Below are positions 7,708-16,570 of a DNA stretch of 64,000 nt, piece by piece. How positions within the stretch are numbered: position 1 is the first letter of the stretch; the number at the start of each line of letters is the position of its first letter. Position numbers and translations under genes: made by a program. The stretch is from Nocardia acidivorans NBRC 108247 (GTDB lineage Bacteria; Actinomycetota; Actinomycetes; Mycobacteriales; Mycobacteriaceae), in NCBI RefSeq assembly GCF_001625085.1, contig NZ_BDAW01000012.1, positions 62,001 to 126,000 of the forward strand. Direction: 5' to 3'. The notes beneath the pieces are model-generated. The model had not been told where the DNA came from, made no database searches, and saw nothing but the letters and a program-made list of their open reading frames with translations.

Positions 7708-8547
7708 CTACTCCGGGGCGTGATCGGCGGCCAGGAATTTGTCCACTGCCGCGAGGTCGTTCTCGGTGGATTCGAGGAGTCGTTCGTTGAGCACCGGGAT
7801 CGGCCGCTCCAGCCAGGTGGGGCGTTCGCCCTCGGCGGGCAGTAGTTCGTGTCGTTCGGCGAATTCCTCGGCGAGGTGCCGCACCGATTCGCGCAGGGCG
7901 CTGACCACCACCCCCTCGGCCAATCCGGTCAGCTCCTCCAATAGTGCACGGACCCGGTCGAGTTGGTCGGTCTCGGTGCTATCGGCCTGAATGCGCGGCC
8001 AGAGTGTGCGCTCGAAGATATCCCCGAAGTCGGCCGCGATCTGATCGGTGTGCGCTCGCAACCGCACGATCTGATCGAGCACCTCACTCGGCGGTATATC
8101 CAATTCCGCGACCCGCAGTCCGCTGGTGAGCGCCCACCGCCGCGCCTGCGGCCGCCCGCGCCGCCACCGAATCAATCCGAGCTGAGTCGCCTTGCGCAGC
8201 AACGCCGGTCGCAACCCCTTGGGCTTGATCATCAACCGGATGTCCCGCAGCCCGAGCGGAACCCAATCCTCCGGACCGCCCGGCAACGCGAGCAGATCCG
8301 CCACCGTGGCCCCCTGCTCCCGGGCGGACAGCAACTCGCTGATCGAAGCCAGCGAAAATCCCCGATCCTGTAGCCGCTGAACAACTTCCAATCGCTCCAG
8401 ATGCGAACTGTCATACCGCGCCACCCGCCCCACCCGCCGCGGCGCATGCAACAACCCCTTCGACTGATACATCCGCACCGTGCTGGTGGGCACCCCAACC
8501 CGCCCAGCCAACTCCTCGACGGTGAGGTCCACATCTGCCGCTCGCAT
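7708..8547 (-). CDS. MerR family transcriptional regulator
   Basis: 279 residues from the ATG at 8547. The N-terminal winged helix is clear: LTVEELAGRVGVPTSTVRMY, QSKGLLHAPRR, then RYDSSHLERLEVVQRLQDRG and FSLASISELLS. The C-terminal part (about 200 residues) is long and Arg/Glu/Leu-rich, with a second HTH-like patch (LRKATQLGLIRWRRGRP) and helical segments. It has no Cys pattern for metal binding, so it probably belongs to an effector-binding or orphan MerR class. A -35/-10 pair places the transcription start at or next to the ATG. It heads an operon with a three-helix membrane protein. Confidence 0.85.
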   Translation of the reverse strand: MRAADVDLTVEELAGRVGVPTSTVRMYQSKGLLHAPRRVGRVARYDSSHLERLEVVQRLQDRGFSLASISELLSAREQGATVADLLALPGGPEDWVPLGLRDIRLMIKPKGLRPALLRKATQLGLIRWRRGRPQARRWALTSGLRVAELDIPPSEVLDQIVRLRAHTDQIAADFGDIFERTLWPRIQADSTETDQLDRVRALLEELTGLAEGVVVSALRESVRHLAEEFAERHELLPAEGERPTWLERPIPVLNERLLESTENDLAAVDKFLAADHAPE

Positions 8548-8582
8548 GCATCGAGCATCGCCCCATGCATTCAAATAGTCAA
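8548..8582 (-). promoter_or_regulatory. sigma70-type promoter of the MerR gene, leaderless
   Basis: On the minus strand TTGACT (8582-8577), a 17-base spacer and GATGCT (8559-8554) are followed by six bases and the ATG at 8547. The spacing predicts transcription starting at the ATG, that is, a leaderless mRNA. The spacer contains the palindrome ATGCAT. Confidence 0.6.
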
Positions 8583-8611
8583 GACTCTTCTAGTAAATGC
8601 TGGAACCATTG

Positions 8612-9235
8612 CTATTTATGCTGAGCACGGCATCGGGATGGCCATTCGAATGCGTCCGGGGCTCGCTCGATGCGCTGAAGAAGCGCCCAATCGAAATCTG
8701 CCCAGTAGATCCGGTCGCGCCCTGTTTCAGGGTCGATCGCTCGGCAAACGGCGAGGTCTCCGACGGCACCCCAGCCGTCGACGAAATCCGTCTGGCCCAG
8801 GGATCCGTCATGGAACTCGTCCCAGGTCCACGACCACGCGGGCAGATCGGCGGCGGATTTCACCTGCGGCCGCTGGTGACCCGGTTGGCGGAGCAGCTTC
8901 CTGAACAGGACGGAGTGCTGCTCGAGTTCCATCCATTCGATCCGCAGGCAGGGCCAGAAGGGCAGATCCCATGCTGCATAACGAATCTCGCGGTCCCCGG
9001 GGTATTCGACCCGCTCCGCAACCGGTGCCCCCCAAGCATCCGCGTACTCGGCGATCGTCCTGAAGCTATTGGTCGGATTCGCGAACCACCACCGCTTCTC
9101 CGCTATCTCGGCCTCCTCACGAGTGGCCCCCACCCGAGCAAGCAGGGCCGCAGCCTCCGCCGGGGCACTCGTGCACATCGCGTTCAACATCGACAGCTGG
9201 AAGTCGTGCAGTGTCGTCACGGGTTCGCCGGTCAA
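8612..9235 (-). CDS. hypothetical cytosolic protein, about 207 aa
   Basis: Acidic, tryptophan-rich soluble protein with no signal peptide or membrane helix. Recognisable blocks are EIAEKRWWFANPTNSFRTIA, WDLPFWPCLRIEWMELEQHS and DRIYWADFDWALLQRIE. No family was recognised. The start is TTG at 9235, with GGGGAGGG a few bases upstream; a GTG six codons in is an alternative. It is a single gene between the MerR promoter region and a 290-bp gap. The WAD-W pattern near the C-terminus is reminiscent of small immunity or SUKH-like folds, but that is not enough for a call. Confidence 0.6.
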   Translation of the reverse strand: MTGEPVTTLHDFQLSMLNAMCTSAPAEAAALLARVGATREEAEIAEKRWWFANPTNSFRTIAEYADAWGAPVAERVEYPGDREIRYAAWDLPFWPCLRIEWMELEQHSVLFRKLLRQPGHQRPQVKSAADLPAWSWTWDEFHDGSLGQTDFVDGWGAVGDLAVCRAIDPETGRDRIYWADFDWALLQRIERAPDAFEWPSRCRAQHK

Positions 9236-9522
9236 AGTCCCTCCCCGTCAGCGCAATCCAGACCGAAGGTACCAGCGCGAACGAAATGTCGGCCGGAATC
9301 AGGTTGGTGCGCTGGGCTTGGCTGGCGCGTTTCCGGGTGGAGTCGGCATTCCTCGAGAGCAATCCGGATCATCGGGCTCGGCCCGGACATCCCTGGATCT
9401 CCGGGGTCCGGAGATCGTCCGAGTTCAAAGCTTCCGTGTGGGCTTGATCGAGGTCGTGCGCAAGTTCCGGTGACGGTGGTGGCACAGTTGACCACAGGTG
9501 GGCCGAGCGAGGAGGAGTAGCG

Positions 9523-10134
9523 ATGAGTGGACGTGTCCCCAGTCAGTGGGAGGAGCTCACCGCTGCCGATCCCGCACATTCGACCTGGTACGTGGAGCGA
9601 TTCCGGAAAATGGCGGCCGACGGGCAGGACATTTTCGGTGAGGCGCGGCTGGTCGACGCGATGCTCGAGCGCGGCAGTCGGGTCCTGGACGCGGGGTGCG
9701 GTCCGGGTCGGGTCGGCGGCTACCTGCACCGCTGCGGTCACAATGTGGTGGGAGTCGACATCGACCCGGTACTGATCGCCGCGGCCGAGCAGGACTACCC
9801 CGGCCCGACCTGGCTCGTCGGCGACCTCGCCGAATTGGACCTCCCCGCCGGCGGCACCCCCGCCGACTTCGATGCCATCGTCTGCGCGGGAAACGTACTC
9901 ACATTCGTCGCCCCCTCCACCCGCGACGCGGTCCTGACCCGATTCACCCACCACCTAGCCCCCACCGGCCGCCTGATCACCGGCTTCGGCGCTGACCGCG
10001 GCTACGACTTCCCAGATTTCCTCTCCGACGCCGAAACCGCCGGTCTCACACTGGATCTACGCCTCTCAACCTGGGACCTTCGCCCTTTCACCGACGATTC
10101 GGACTACATGGTGGCCGTATTCTCCCGACCGTGA
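9523..10134 (+). CDS. class I SAM-dependent methyltransferase
   Basis: 203 residues. Motif I is textbook: SRVLDAGCGPGRVGGYL near residues 51-67. The acidic SAM ribose-binding residue follows (VVGVDIDPVLIAAAEQ), then motif II/IV (FDAIVCAGNVLTFV). The catalytic C-terminal part is short and gives no substrate clue; similar proteins form a large group of uncharacterised actinobacterial methyltransferases. GAGGAGGAG lies 5 bases before the ATG, one of the strongest ribosome sites in the window. It is monocistronic, ended by a hairpin that begins inside the stop region. Confidence 0.85.
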   Translation: MSGRVPSQWEELTAADPAHSTWYVERFRKMAADGQDIFGEARLVDAMLERGSRVLDAGCGPGRVGGYLHRCGHNVVGVDIDPVLIAAAEQDYPGPTWLVGDLAELDLPAGGTPADFDAIVCAGNVLTFVAPSTRDAVLTRFTHHLAPTGRLITGFGADRGYDFPDFLSDAETAGLTLDLRLSTWDLRPFTDDSDYMVAVFSRP

Positions 10135-10149
10135 CGACCGGGAGAACAC
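10117..10149 (+). terminator. hairpin overlapping the methyltransferase stop
   Basis: GTATTCTCCCG (10117-10127) pairs with CGGGAGAACAC (10139-10149), 10 of 11 positions, with an 11-base loop containing the TGA. There is no T-run. The stem reaches into the last codons of the gene, so it is a plausible but unproven terminator. Confidence 0.45.
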
Positions 10150-10283
10150 GGCCCCGAATGCGAATTGCGGTCAGCGGCGCCAGAAAATGCGGTGGGTGAC
10201 GCCGCTTGGGCTGGGGATTTTCTCGAGGTGGAAGCGGTTGGTGAGGTCGTCGCGATGCGCCGCCATAGGCGCACGTCGGATGG

Positions 10284-11171
10284 TCAGGCGCACAGGGCTC
10301 GTGCCGCCGGAACGACATCGCCGATCCACCGGCGCAGCTGGGTGTCGTCGGCGGATTCGGGCCAGTACACGAAGGTGTCGAAGCCGGTCTCCAGGGCGAG
10401 ATCGGCCAGAACGCGAGCCCACCCTGCGGCATCGGTCCGAATCGGCTCCTCGCCGCGCAGCGTGACCGGCCCGGGGGCCTCGGTGATCGTTCCGACGAGC
10501 TGCGCCATCCGGGTGATATCGGCCGGATCCCGCCCCGCGTCGACCGCCGACGCGGAGATGATGTCCTGTGTCGCTTGCCATTTCTCATACGGCAGGTAGT
10601 GCGGGATGGGCGCGGCCCACCCGTCGGCGATCCGTCCGGTGAGGGCATTGGCCTTGGGACCGACGCTGCCGAACCAGATTCCGACCGGATGCGCGGGCGC
10701 GGGTCCGGCCTGCACACCGTGCACCCGGTACAGCGCGCCATCGACTTTCGCCTTCGTCCCGGGCAACCACATGGCCCGAATGATCGCCGTCGCCTCCTCG
10801 AGCGCCCGCAGCGCTTCGGGATTCGATCGCACCGGTCCGCCCATCGCACCGATCGCGGGCCAGAAAGCACCCGCGCCCAGCGCGAGTTCGAATCGCCCGC
10901 CGCTGAGCAGATCCAGGGTCGCCGCCTGCTTCCCGAGCATCGCGGGCCCGCGCAACGGTAGGCTCGCCACATCCGGAAACACCCGCAGCCGTTCGGTTTC
11001 CGCGAGCACGGTGGCGATCACCGCGAACGTATCGGCCAGCCCACCCGAATACGGATGATCCTGGATTCCGAGCAGATCCAACCCTTCCCGATCCGCGACC
11101 TTGGCCATCGCACGCAACTGCGGCAGCTCGGTCACCGTCGGCGCCAACTGAATTCCGAATCGTAGGTTCAC
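10284..11171 (-). CDS. LLM-class F420-dependent oxidoreductase
   Basis: 295 residues from GTG 11171. Luciferase-like barrel: LRFGIQLAP, GLDLLGIQDHPYSG (the QDHPY motif is typical of F420-dependent members), LPLRGPAMLGKQAATLDLLS then GGRFELALGAGA, and ATAIIRAMWLPGTKAK. The C-terminus DTFVYWPES is also characteristic. It is likely a hydride-transfer enzyme on an unknown carbonyl or alkene. The reading frame is open well upstream of 11171, but that region has no family similarity and NLRFGIQ is where family proteins begin. It is divergent from the alpha/beta hydrolase at 11377, so the two may share a 200-bp control region. Confidence 0.85.
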   Translation of the reverse strand: MNLRFGIQLAPTVTELPQLRAMAKVADREGLDLLGIQDHPYSGGLADTFAVIATVLAETERLRVFPDVASLPLRGPAMLGKQAATLDLLSGGRFELALGAGAFWPAIGAMGGPVRSNPEALRALEEATAIIRAMWLPGTKAKVDGALYRVHGVQAGPAPAHPVGIWFGSVGPKANALTGRIADGWAAPIPHYLPYEKWQATQDIISASAVDAGRDPADITRMAQLVGTITEAPGPVTLRGEEPIRTDAAGWARVLADLALETGFDTFVYWPESADDTQLRRWIGDVVPAARALCA

Positions 11172-11376
11172 ACCGCGATAATGCCAGTCGCGGCGGGATC
11201 GATCCTCAGGCGGATCCGCCCCCGCGGTGTGAGATTGGGGAGGCGGGCGCGGGGTCGCGCATAGCCGAGCCGACAGCGCGTCACACCGATCGGTCTCCAT
11301 ATCCGCAAGGGCGCCGACACCGGCACCGAACCCCAACGGGAATATTTCTCCAAGACTCGCAGCGGCACCGCTCATC

Positions 11377-12228
11377 ATGCTGACAGGTATGGCAAAACGC
11401 ATATCGGAGAACTCGACCGCCGGTGCACGATCGGTACGACTCGACGATGGTGAGATGTACGTCGTCGAGGATGGCATGCCGGATGCGCCCGCACTGCTGC
11501 TGATCTCGAATGCGGCGGTCCCGACAGCCATGTGGGACACAATGATTCCGCGACTGGCAGCCGAATTCCATGTCATCCGAGTGGATCTGCTGGGTCACGG
11601 CAGATCCGCGGGCCCCGCGAGCCGATACGATATCCCCACCCACGCCCGCAAGGTGGGCCAGGTACTGGACCTGCTCGGCATCACCCGGGTCACCGTGGTC
11701 GGCCACTCCTCGGGGTGCACCGTGGTCACCGCCCTGGCCGAACAACGCCCCGCCCTGGTGACGGCCATGATCCTGATCGACTTCGGCTCGACCCCGGCCG
11801 CCAAGATCCCCGAACCCCTGACCACCCGCCTGCTGGTGACCACATTCCCCGGCCGCCTGCTCTGGCGATTACGCAACGAGAACACCCTCCGCAAAGCCGC
11901 GGAGAACGGCTTCACCCGCCCCGTGGATATCCCCGAAGCCCTGGTCGAGCACCTGATGGGCATGACCCATCAATCCATGGTCGGTTCCCTGCGCGCACCC
12001 CTGGCGTACCTCGGTCAGCGCAGCCTCCCCGACCGTCTCACCGCCCTGGGCCTACCGCTCCTGGTGATCTTCGGCGAGGCCGATCAACGCTGGCGTTCGT
12101 CCTGCGCCGCCGACTACCGCGCTGTCCCCGGTGCCCGCATCGAAATGCTCCCCGGCGTGGGTCACATTCCGATGCTCGAAGATCCCGAAACAACCGCCGC
12201 GCTGCTTCGGGACTTCGCCACGATCTGA
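11377..12228 (+). CDS. alpha/beta hydrolase
   Basis: About 283 residues, single domain. The catalytic triad is visible: nucleophile Ser111 in VVGHSSGCT, Asp in VIFGEADQRW and His in GVGHIPMLED. The oxyanion strand is LLLISNAAVPTAMWD. The set matches carboxylesterase, lactonase or 3-oxoadipate enol-lactonase-like enzymes; nothing fixes the substrate. ATG 11377 is used here and ATG 11389 is equally possible. The stop is immediately adjacent to the stop of the converging pgl gene, so transcripts must overlap unless terminated inside coding sequence. Confidence 0.82.
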   Translation: MLTGMAKRISENSTAGARSVRLDDGEMYVVEDGMPDAPALLLISNAAVPTAMWDTMIPRLAAEFHVIRVDLLGHGRSAGPASRYDIPTHARKVGQVLDLLGITRVTVVGHSSGCTVVTALAEQRPALVTAMILIDFGSTPAAKIPEPLTTRLLVTTFPGRLLWRLRNENTLRKAAENGFTRPVDIPEALVEHLMGMTHQSMVGSLRAPLAYLGQRSLPDRLTALGLPLLVIFGEADQRWRSSCAADYRAVPGARIEMLPGVGHIPMLEDPETTAALLRDFATI

Positions 12229-12966
12229 TCAGCCGCGGGGGAGATCCGCCGCGGCGGCTTCGTCCAGGAGCCAGGTGGTGGATTCGGTGCCGATCGCTCC
12301 GGCAGCCGGAATATCAAGGGGGGAGGCGCCATTGAGCGCGGCGGCCACCGCGGCCGCCTTGGCCTCGCCCGCCGTGATGATCATGACGTGCCGGGACTTG
12401 CGGATGGCGGGCAGCGTCAGCGTGATGCGGACGGCCGGGGGTTTGGGCGAATGCGTCTCCGCCACAACGAGATCGTGCTGCTCGCGGGTGGCGGCGGTGT
12501 GCGGGAAGAGCGAGTTGACATGCCCTTCACCGCCCATGCCGAGCAGGTGGATATCGAACGCCCCGTGCTGCGCCAGATGGGCGTGCACGGTGGCGGCGTA
12601 CTCGCCGGTGGCCTCGAGCACGTCCGGGTAGTCGCCACTGGAGGTTTCGGTCGGATGGACCCGGGCCGGATCGACCGGAACATGGTCCAGCAGCGCCTGA
12701 CGCGCCTGGAGGTCATTGCGCTCGGGATCCCCGGCGGGCACGAAACGCTCATCGCCCCAGAAGATGTCGAGCTTGGACCAGTCGATGTCGCCGGGGGCCT
12801 TGCGAACCCATTCAAGCAGACCGATACCTGTGCCGCCGCCGGTCAAGACGACCGACGCCGACCCGTGCAGTCGCTGCGCCTCGACGATCCGCACCACCAG
12901 CCGCGCCGCGGCGGCCTGGACGAGTTCGTCCGGGGTGCCGAAGGTTTCGATGGTGGGCTTACTCAT
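12229..12966 (-). CDS. pgl: 6-phosphogluconolactonase
   Basis: 245 residues, DevB/NagB-like fold. Conserved blocks are SVVLTGGGTGIGLLEWV, LDIFWGDERFVP (the GDERFV motif), DIHLLGMGGEGHVNSLFP and RITLTLPAI. It hydrolyses 6-phosphogluconolactone to 6-phosphogluconate, the second step of the oxidative pentose phosphate pathway. It is the last gene of the operon tkt-tal-zwf-opcA-pgl and its start overlaps the opcA stop by 8 bases. The same order is known in Mycobacterium and Corynebacterium. Confidence 0.95.
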   Translation of the reverse strand: MSKPTIETFGTPDELVQAAAARLVVRIVEAQRLHGSASVVLTGGGTGIGLLEWVRKAPGDIDWSKLDIFWGDERFVPAGDPERNDLQARQALLDHVPVDPARVHPTETSSGDYPDVLEATGEYAATVHAHLAQHGAFDIHLLGMGGEGHVNSLFPHTAATREQHDLVVAETHSPKPPAVRITLTLPAIRKSRHVMIITAGEAKAAAVAAALNGASPLDIPAAGAIGTESTTWLLDEAAAADLPRG

Positions 12967-13879
12967 AGGTCACCCTTTCGATGCCGGTCAGCGCCTCGGC
13001 ATAGATGTCATCGGCGTCGAGGTGCCGCAGCTCCTCGGCCAGGCAGTCGCGAGTCTCCCTGCGCGCCAAGGCGAATCGCTGATCGGGTTCACCGGTGCGG
13101 GTCAGGGTCGCGGTACGACCGTGCTGCGGGCGGGAAATGGAGATCGTCACCGTCGGGCGGCGCATCTCCACCTTCAGCTCACCGATCTGCCGCACCACCG
13201 GGCAGTCCAGCCGGGCGGCCAGCCATCCGGCCAGCATGTCCAGCGCGGGTTCCTCTCGCAGACCCGAAACCGTCACGGACTCAACGGGTTCGAACGGCGC
13301 TTCATCCAGCGCCGCCGCGAGCAGCGCCCGCCAATAGCTGATCCGGCTCCACGCCAGATCGGTATCGCCGGGCGCGTAACTGCCGCGCCGCTTCTTGATG
13401 GTGTCCTGCGGATCCTGTGCGAACGTCGCATCGGTGATGCGCCGGGTCGCCAGGCGGCCCACCGAATCCTTGGACGGGAATTCCGGTGCGCCCCTGGGCC
13501 ACCACGCCACCACGGGGGTGTCGGGCAGCAGGAACGGCACCACCACACTGCTCTCGTGCGCGACCAGCTCACCCTGCAACCGCAGCACGATGACCTCGGC
13601 CGCACCGGCATCGCCGCCGACCCGGATCTGCGCGTCCAAGCGCGTGGCCGCATTGCGGTCACCGCGTGCGAGAACTATGACGCGACAGGGATGTTCCCGC
13701 GAGGCGTCATTGGCGGCGTCTATCGCCCCCTCCGCCTCGGAGCTGTCCAGTGTGCACACCACCAGGGTGAGCACCCGCCCCATGGTGACCACGCCATTGG
13801 CCTCGCGCAGCTGGATCAGCCGCTTGGATACCTCGCGGGTATCGGTATCGGGCATATCGATGATCACGGTCGCCGCCAT
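12959..13879 (-). CDS. opcA: OpcA, glucose-6-phosphate dehydrogenase assembly protein
   Basis: 306 residues. Actinobacterial OpcA features are present: VTMGRVLTLVVCTLD, HPCRVIVLARGDR, VVPFLLPDTPVVAWWP and a C-terminal helical part ending DADDIYAEALTGIERV. OpcA is an allosteric activator or assembly factor for Zwf, and the pairing of the two genes is universal in this group. The start overlaps the end of zwf by 16 bases, consistent with coupled translation. It is not an enzyme by itself. Confidence 0.94.
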   Translation of the reverse strand: MAATVIIDMPDTDTREVSKRLIQLREANGVVTMGRVLTLVVCTLDSSEAEGAIDAANDASREHPCRVIVLARGDRNAATRLDAQIRVGGDAGAAEVIVLRLQGELVAHESSVVVPFLLPDTPVVAWWPRGAPEFPSKDSVGRLATRRITDATFAQDPQDTIKKRRGSYAPGDTDLAWSRISYWRALLAAALDEAPFEPVESVTVSGLREEPALDMLAGWLAARLDCPVVRQIGELKVEMRRPTVTISISRPQHGRTATLTRTGEPDQRFALARRETRDCLAEELRHLDADDIYAEALTGIERVTYE

Positions 13880-15429
13880 TCCCGCCCGCTGCGCGCGAGC
13901 ATCTCATCGGCGGATTCCGGACCCCACATACCGGCCTCGTACGGATCGGGTTTGCCCTGGGCCGCCCAGTGCTCGAGTACGGGATCGAGGATCTCCCAAG
14001 ACAATTCGACCTCCTCGTTGACCGGGAAGAGCGACGGCACGCCCAGCAGCACATCCAGGATGAGCCGCTCGTACGCCTCGGGAGAGTCCTCGGTGAAGGC
14101 TTCGCCGTAGCTGAAGTCCATATTCACATCGCGGACCTCCATGCTGGAGCCGGGCACCTTGGACCCGAATCGCATGGTGATGCCCTCGTCCGGCTGCACC
14201 CGGACCACCAGGGCGTTCTGCCCCAGCTCCTCGGTCATGGTCTGATCGAAGGGCAGATGCGGCGCGCGCTTGAACACGACCGCGATCTCGGTGACGCGGC
14301 GGCCCAGGCGTTTTCCGGTGCGCAGGTAGAACGGCACGCCCGCCCAGCGCCGCGTCTCCACGGCCAGGGTGATGGCGGCGTAGGTCTCGGTGCGCGAATT
14401 CGGGTCGAAACCCTCCTCCTGCAACAGCCCCACAACGGGCTCGCTGCCCTGCCAGCCGGCGGTGTACTGCCCGCGCGCGGACGTCTCGTCCAGCGGCTCG
14501 ACCAGTTTCACCGCCGAGAGCACCTTGATCTTCTCGGTCTGCAACTGCTTGGGCTGGAAGCTGACCGGCTCCTCCATCGCCGTCAGCGCGAGCAGCTGCA
14601 GCAGATGGTTCTGGATCACATCGCGGGCTGCGCCGATACCGTCGTAATACCCTGCGCGACCGCCCAATCCGATGTCCTCGGCCATGGTGATCTGCACGTG
14701 ATCGACGTAATTGGCATTCCAGATCGGATCCCACAGCTGGTTCGCGAAGCGCAGCGCCAGAATGTTCTGCACCGTCTCCTTGCCCAGGTAGTGGTCGATG
14801 CGGAACACCGACGACTCCGGGAACACCCGATTGACCAGCGCGTTCAGCTCGCGAGCACTTTTCAGATCATGTCCGAACGGCTTCTCGATGACCACGCGCC
14901 GCCACGCCGGGTTCTGCCCGGCCTGCGCCAGATTCGGTTGTGCCAGACCGTTCTTGGAGAGCTCGTCGAGCACCACCGGGAATTCGGTGGGCGGAATCGC
15001 GAGGTAGAAGGCGTGATTGCCGCCGGTCCCGCGATCGCGGTCCAAGTCCTTGAGGGTGGTGGCCAGGCGATGGAATGCCGCGCCGTCCTCGAAAGTGCCC
15101 TGGACGAACCGCAATCCCTCGCGCAGCTGCTCCCACACCTCCTCGCGGAACGGGGTACGCGCGGAAGAGCTCACCGAATCCTTCACCAGGGTGGCGAACT
15201 CGTCCTCGCTCATATCCCGTCGGGCGAACCCGACCAGGGCGAAACCGGGTGGCAGCAACCCGCGGTTCGCCAGGTCGTAGATGGCCGGCAGCAGTTTGCG
15301 CCGCGACAGGTCACCGGTCACCCCGAAAATCACCATGCTGCACGGTCCGGCGATGCGGGGAACCCGGCTGTCCCGCCCATCGCGGAGCGGGTTCCCCTTC
15401 GTGACCGTTGTCGCCGCGCGGTCCGTCAC
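13864..15429 (-). CDS. zwf: glucose-6-phosphate 1-dehydrogenase
   Basis: 521 residues. The NADP-binding loop GVTGDLSRRK is at 36-45, the active-site signature RIDHYLGKE at 210-218, and EKPFGHDL lies before it. It oxidises glucose-6-phosphate to 6-phosphogluconolactone with NADP, the main NADPH source of the pathway. The GTG start lies 2 bases after the tal stop, with GGAGG inside the end of tal. The first 25 residues (Thr/Arg-rich) are a non-conserved extension. Confidence 0.96.
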   Translation of the reverse strand: MTDRAATTVTKGNPLRDGRDSRVPRIAGPCSMVIFGVTGDLSRRKLLPAIYDLANRGLLPPGFALVGFARRDMSEDEFATLVKDSVSSSARTPFREEVWEQLREGLRFVQGTFEDGAAFHRLATTLKDLDRDRGTGGNHAFYLAIPPTEFPVVLDELSKNGLAQPNLAQAGQNPAWRRVVIEKPFGHDLKSARELNALVNRVFPESSVFRIDHYLGKETVQNILALRFANQLWDPIWNANYVDHVQITMAEDIGLGGRAGYYDGIGAARDVIQNHLLQLLALTAMEEPVSFQPKQLQTEKIKVLSAVKLVEPLDETSARGQYTAGWQGSEPVVGLLQEEGFDPNSRTETYAAITLAVETRRWAGVPFYLRTGKRLGRRVTEIAVVFKRAPHLPFDQTMTEELGQNALVVRVQPDEGITMRFGSKVPGSSMEVRDVNMDFSYGEAFTEDSPEAYERLILDVLLGVPSLFPVNEEVELSWEILDPVLEHWAAQGKPDPYEAGMWGPESADEMLARSGREWRRP

Positions 15430-15431
15430 GG

Positions 15432-16565
15432 TCAGTTGCCTCCGGCTACCTGGAGCTGCTCGGTGGTGGCCACCAGCAGTTCCTCCCAGGACTTCACGAA
15501 TTTGTCAACGCCCTCGACCTCGAGCACCCCGAACACCTCGTCCAGATTGACCCCGACCGCGACCAGCTGATCGAAGATCTGCTGCGATGCCGGTCCGGTG
15601 CCGGACATGGTGTCGCCGGTGATCTCGGCATGATCGGCGGCGGCCTGAAGGGTCTTCTCCGGCAGCGTGTTCACCGTGTTCGGCGCCACCAGCTCGGTGA
15701 CGTACATGGTGTCCGGGAACTCCGGATTCTTCACACCGGTCGAGGCCCACAGCGGACGCTGCGCGTTCGCGCCACCGGAGGCCGCCAGCCGCGCGAACAC
15801 CGAAGTGTGTGCGCCACCGTCGAATACGTCCTGGTAGGCCGCATAGGCCAAGCGCGCGTTGGCGATTCCGGCCTTACCACGCAGCGCCAGGGCCTCGGGG
15901 GTGCCGATGGCCTCGAGGCGCTTGTCGATCTCGGTGTCCACGCGGGAGACGAAGAACGAAGCGACGGAATGGATCTTGGCCAGATCATGTCCGGCGGTGT
16001 GCGCGTTGGTGAGGCCGTCGAGGTACGCGCCCATGACCGCGCGGTACCGCTCGACCGAGAAGATCAGCGTCACATTCACGCTGATGCCCTCCGCGATCAC
16101 CCGCGAGATGGCCGGAATACCGGCCTCGGTGGCGGGAATCTTGATGAGCAGATTCTGCCGGTCCACGATCTTCCACAGCTCGACGGCCTGGGCCACCGTG
16201 CCATCGGTGTCGAAGGCCAGTCGCGGATCGACCTCGATCGAGACGCGGCCGTCCTTACCGCCCGAGGCGGCGAACACGTCGGCGAAGATATCGCAGGCCG
16301 CGCGCACGTCATCGGTGGTGATGGTGCGAATCGCCGAGTCCACGTCCGCGCCCCGGGCGGCGAGTTCGCGCACCTGAGCGTCATAATCGTGGCCCTGCGA
16401 GAGCGCGCCCTGGAAAATGGTCGGGTTGGTGGTGACACCGACGACGCTGCGGGTATCGATCAGGTCCCGGAGGTTTCCGGACTTGATGCGATCACGCGAG
16501 AGATCGTCGAGCCACACCGAGACCCCTGCGGCCGACAGCGCCGCGAGGTTGGTGTTCTGAGTCAT
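15432..16565 (-). CDS. tal: transaldolase
   Basis: 377 residues, the longer actinobacterial TalB-like form. The Schiff-base lysine is K142 in [26 protein letters not shown] near residue 41 is the N-terminal signature and [13 protein letters not shown] follows. It transfers a dihydroxyacetone unit between sedoheptulose-7-phosphate and glyceraldehyde-3-phosphate. AAGGGA precedes the ATG. The gene starts 5 bases after the tkt stop. Confidence 0.96.
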   Translation of the reverse strand: MTQNTNLAALSAAGVSVWLDDLSRDRIKSGNLRDLIDTRSVVGVTTNPTIFQGALSQGHDYDAQVRELAARGADVDSAIRTITTDDVRAACDIFADVFAASGGKDGRVSIEVDPRLAFDTDGTVAQAVELWKIVDRQNLLIKIPATEAGIPAISRVIAEGISVNVTLIFSVERYRAVMGAYLDGLTNAHTAGHDLAKIHSVASFFVSRVDTEIDKRLEAIGTPEALALRGKAGIANARLAYAAYQDVFDGGAHTSVFARLAASGGANAQRPLWASTGVKNPEFPDTMYVTELVAPNTVNTLPEKTLQAAADHAEITGDTMSGTGPASQQIFDQLVAVGVNLDEVFGVLEVEGVDKFVKSWEELLVATTEQLQVAGGN

Positions 16566-16570
16566 GATGC

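Noticed and set aside
10171-10266. 31-codon minus-strand frame ending FHLEKIPSPSGVTHRIFWRR
   Set aside because: The end looks protein-like, but it is too short, lacks a ribosome site, and no family is recognised. It may be a fragment of a lost gene or chance.
11172-11576. N-terminal extension of the luciferase-like gene at 10284-11171
   Set aside because: The frame is open, but the extra 135 residues overlap the divergent hydrolase start and have no similarity to the family; the barrel begins at the GTG at 11171.
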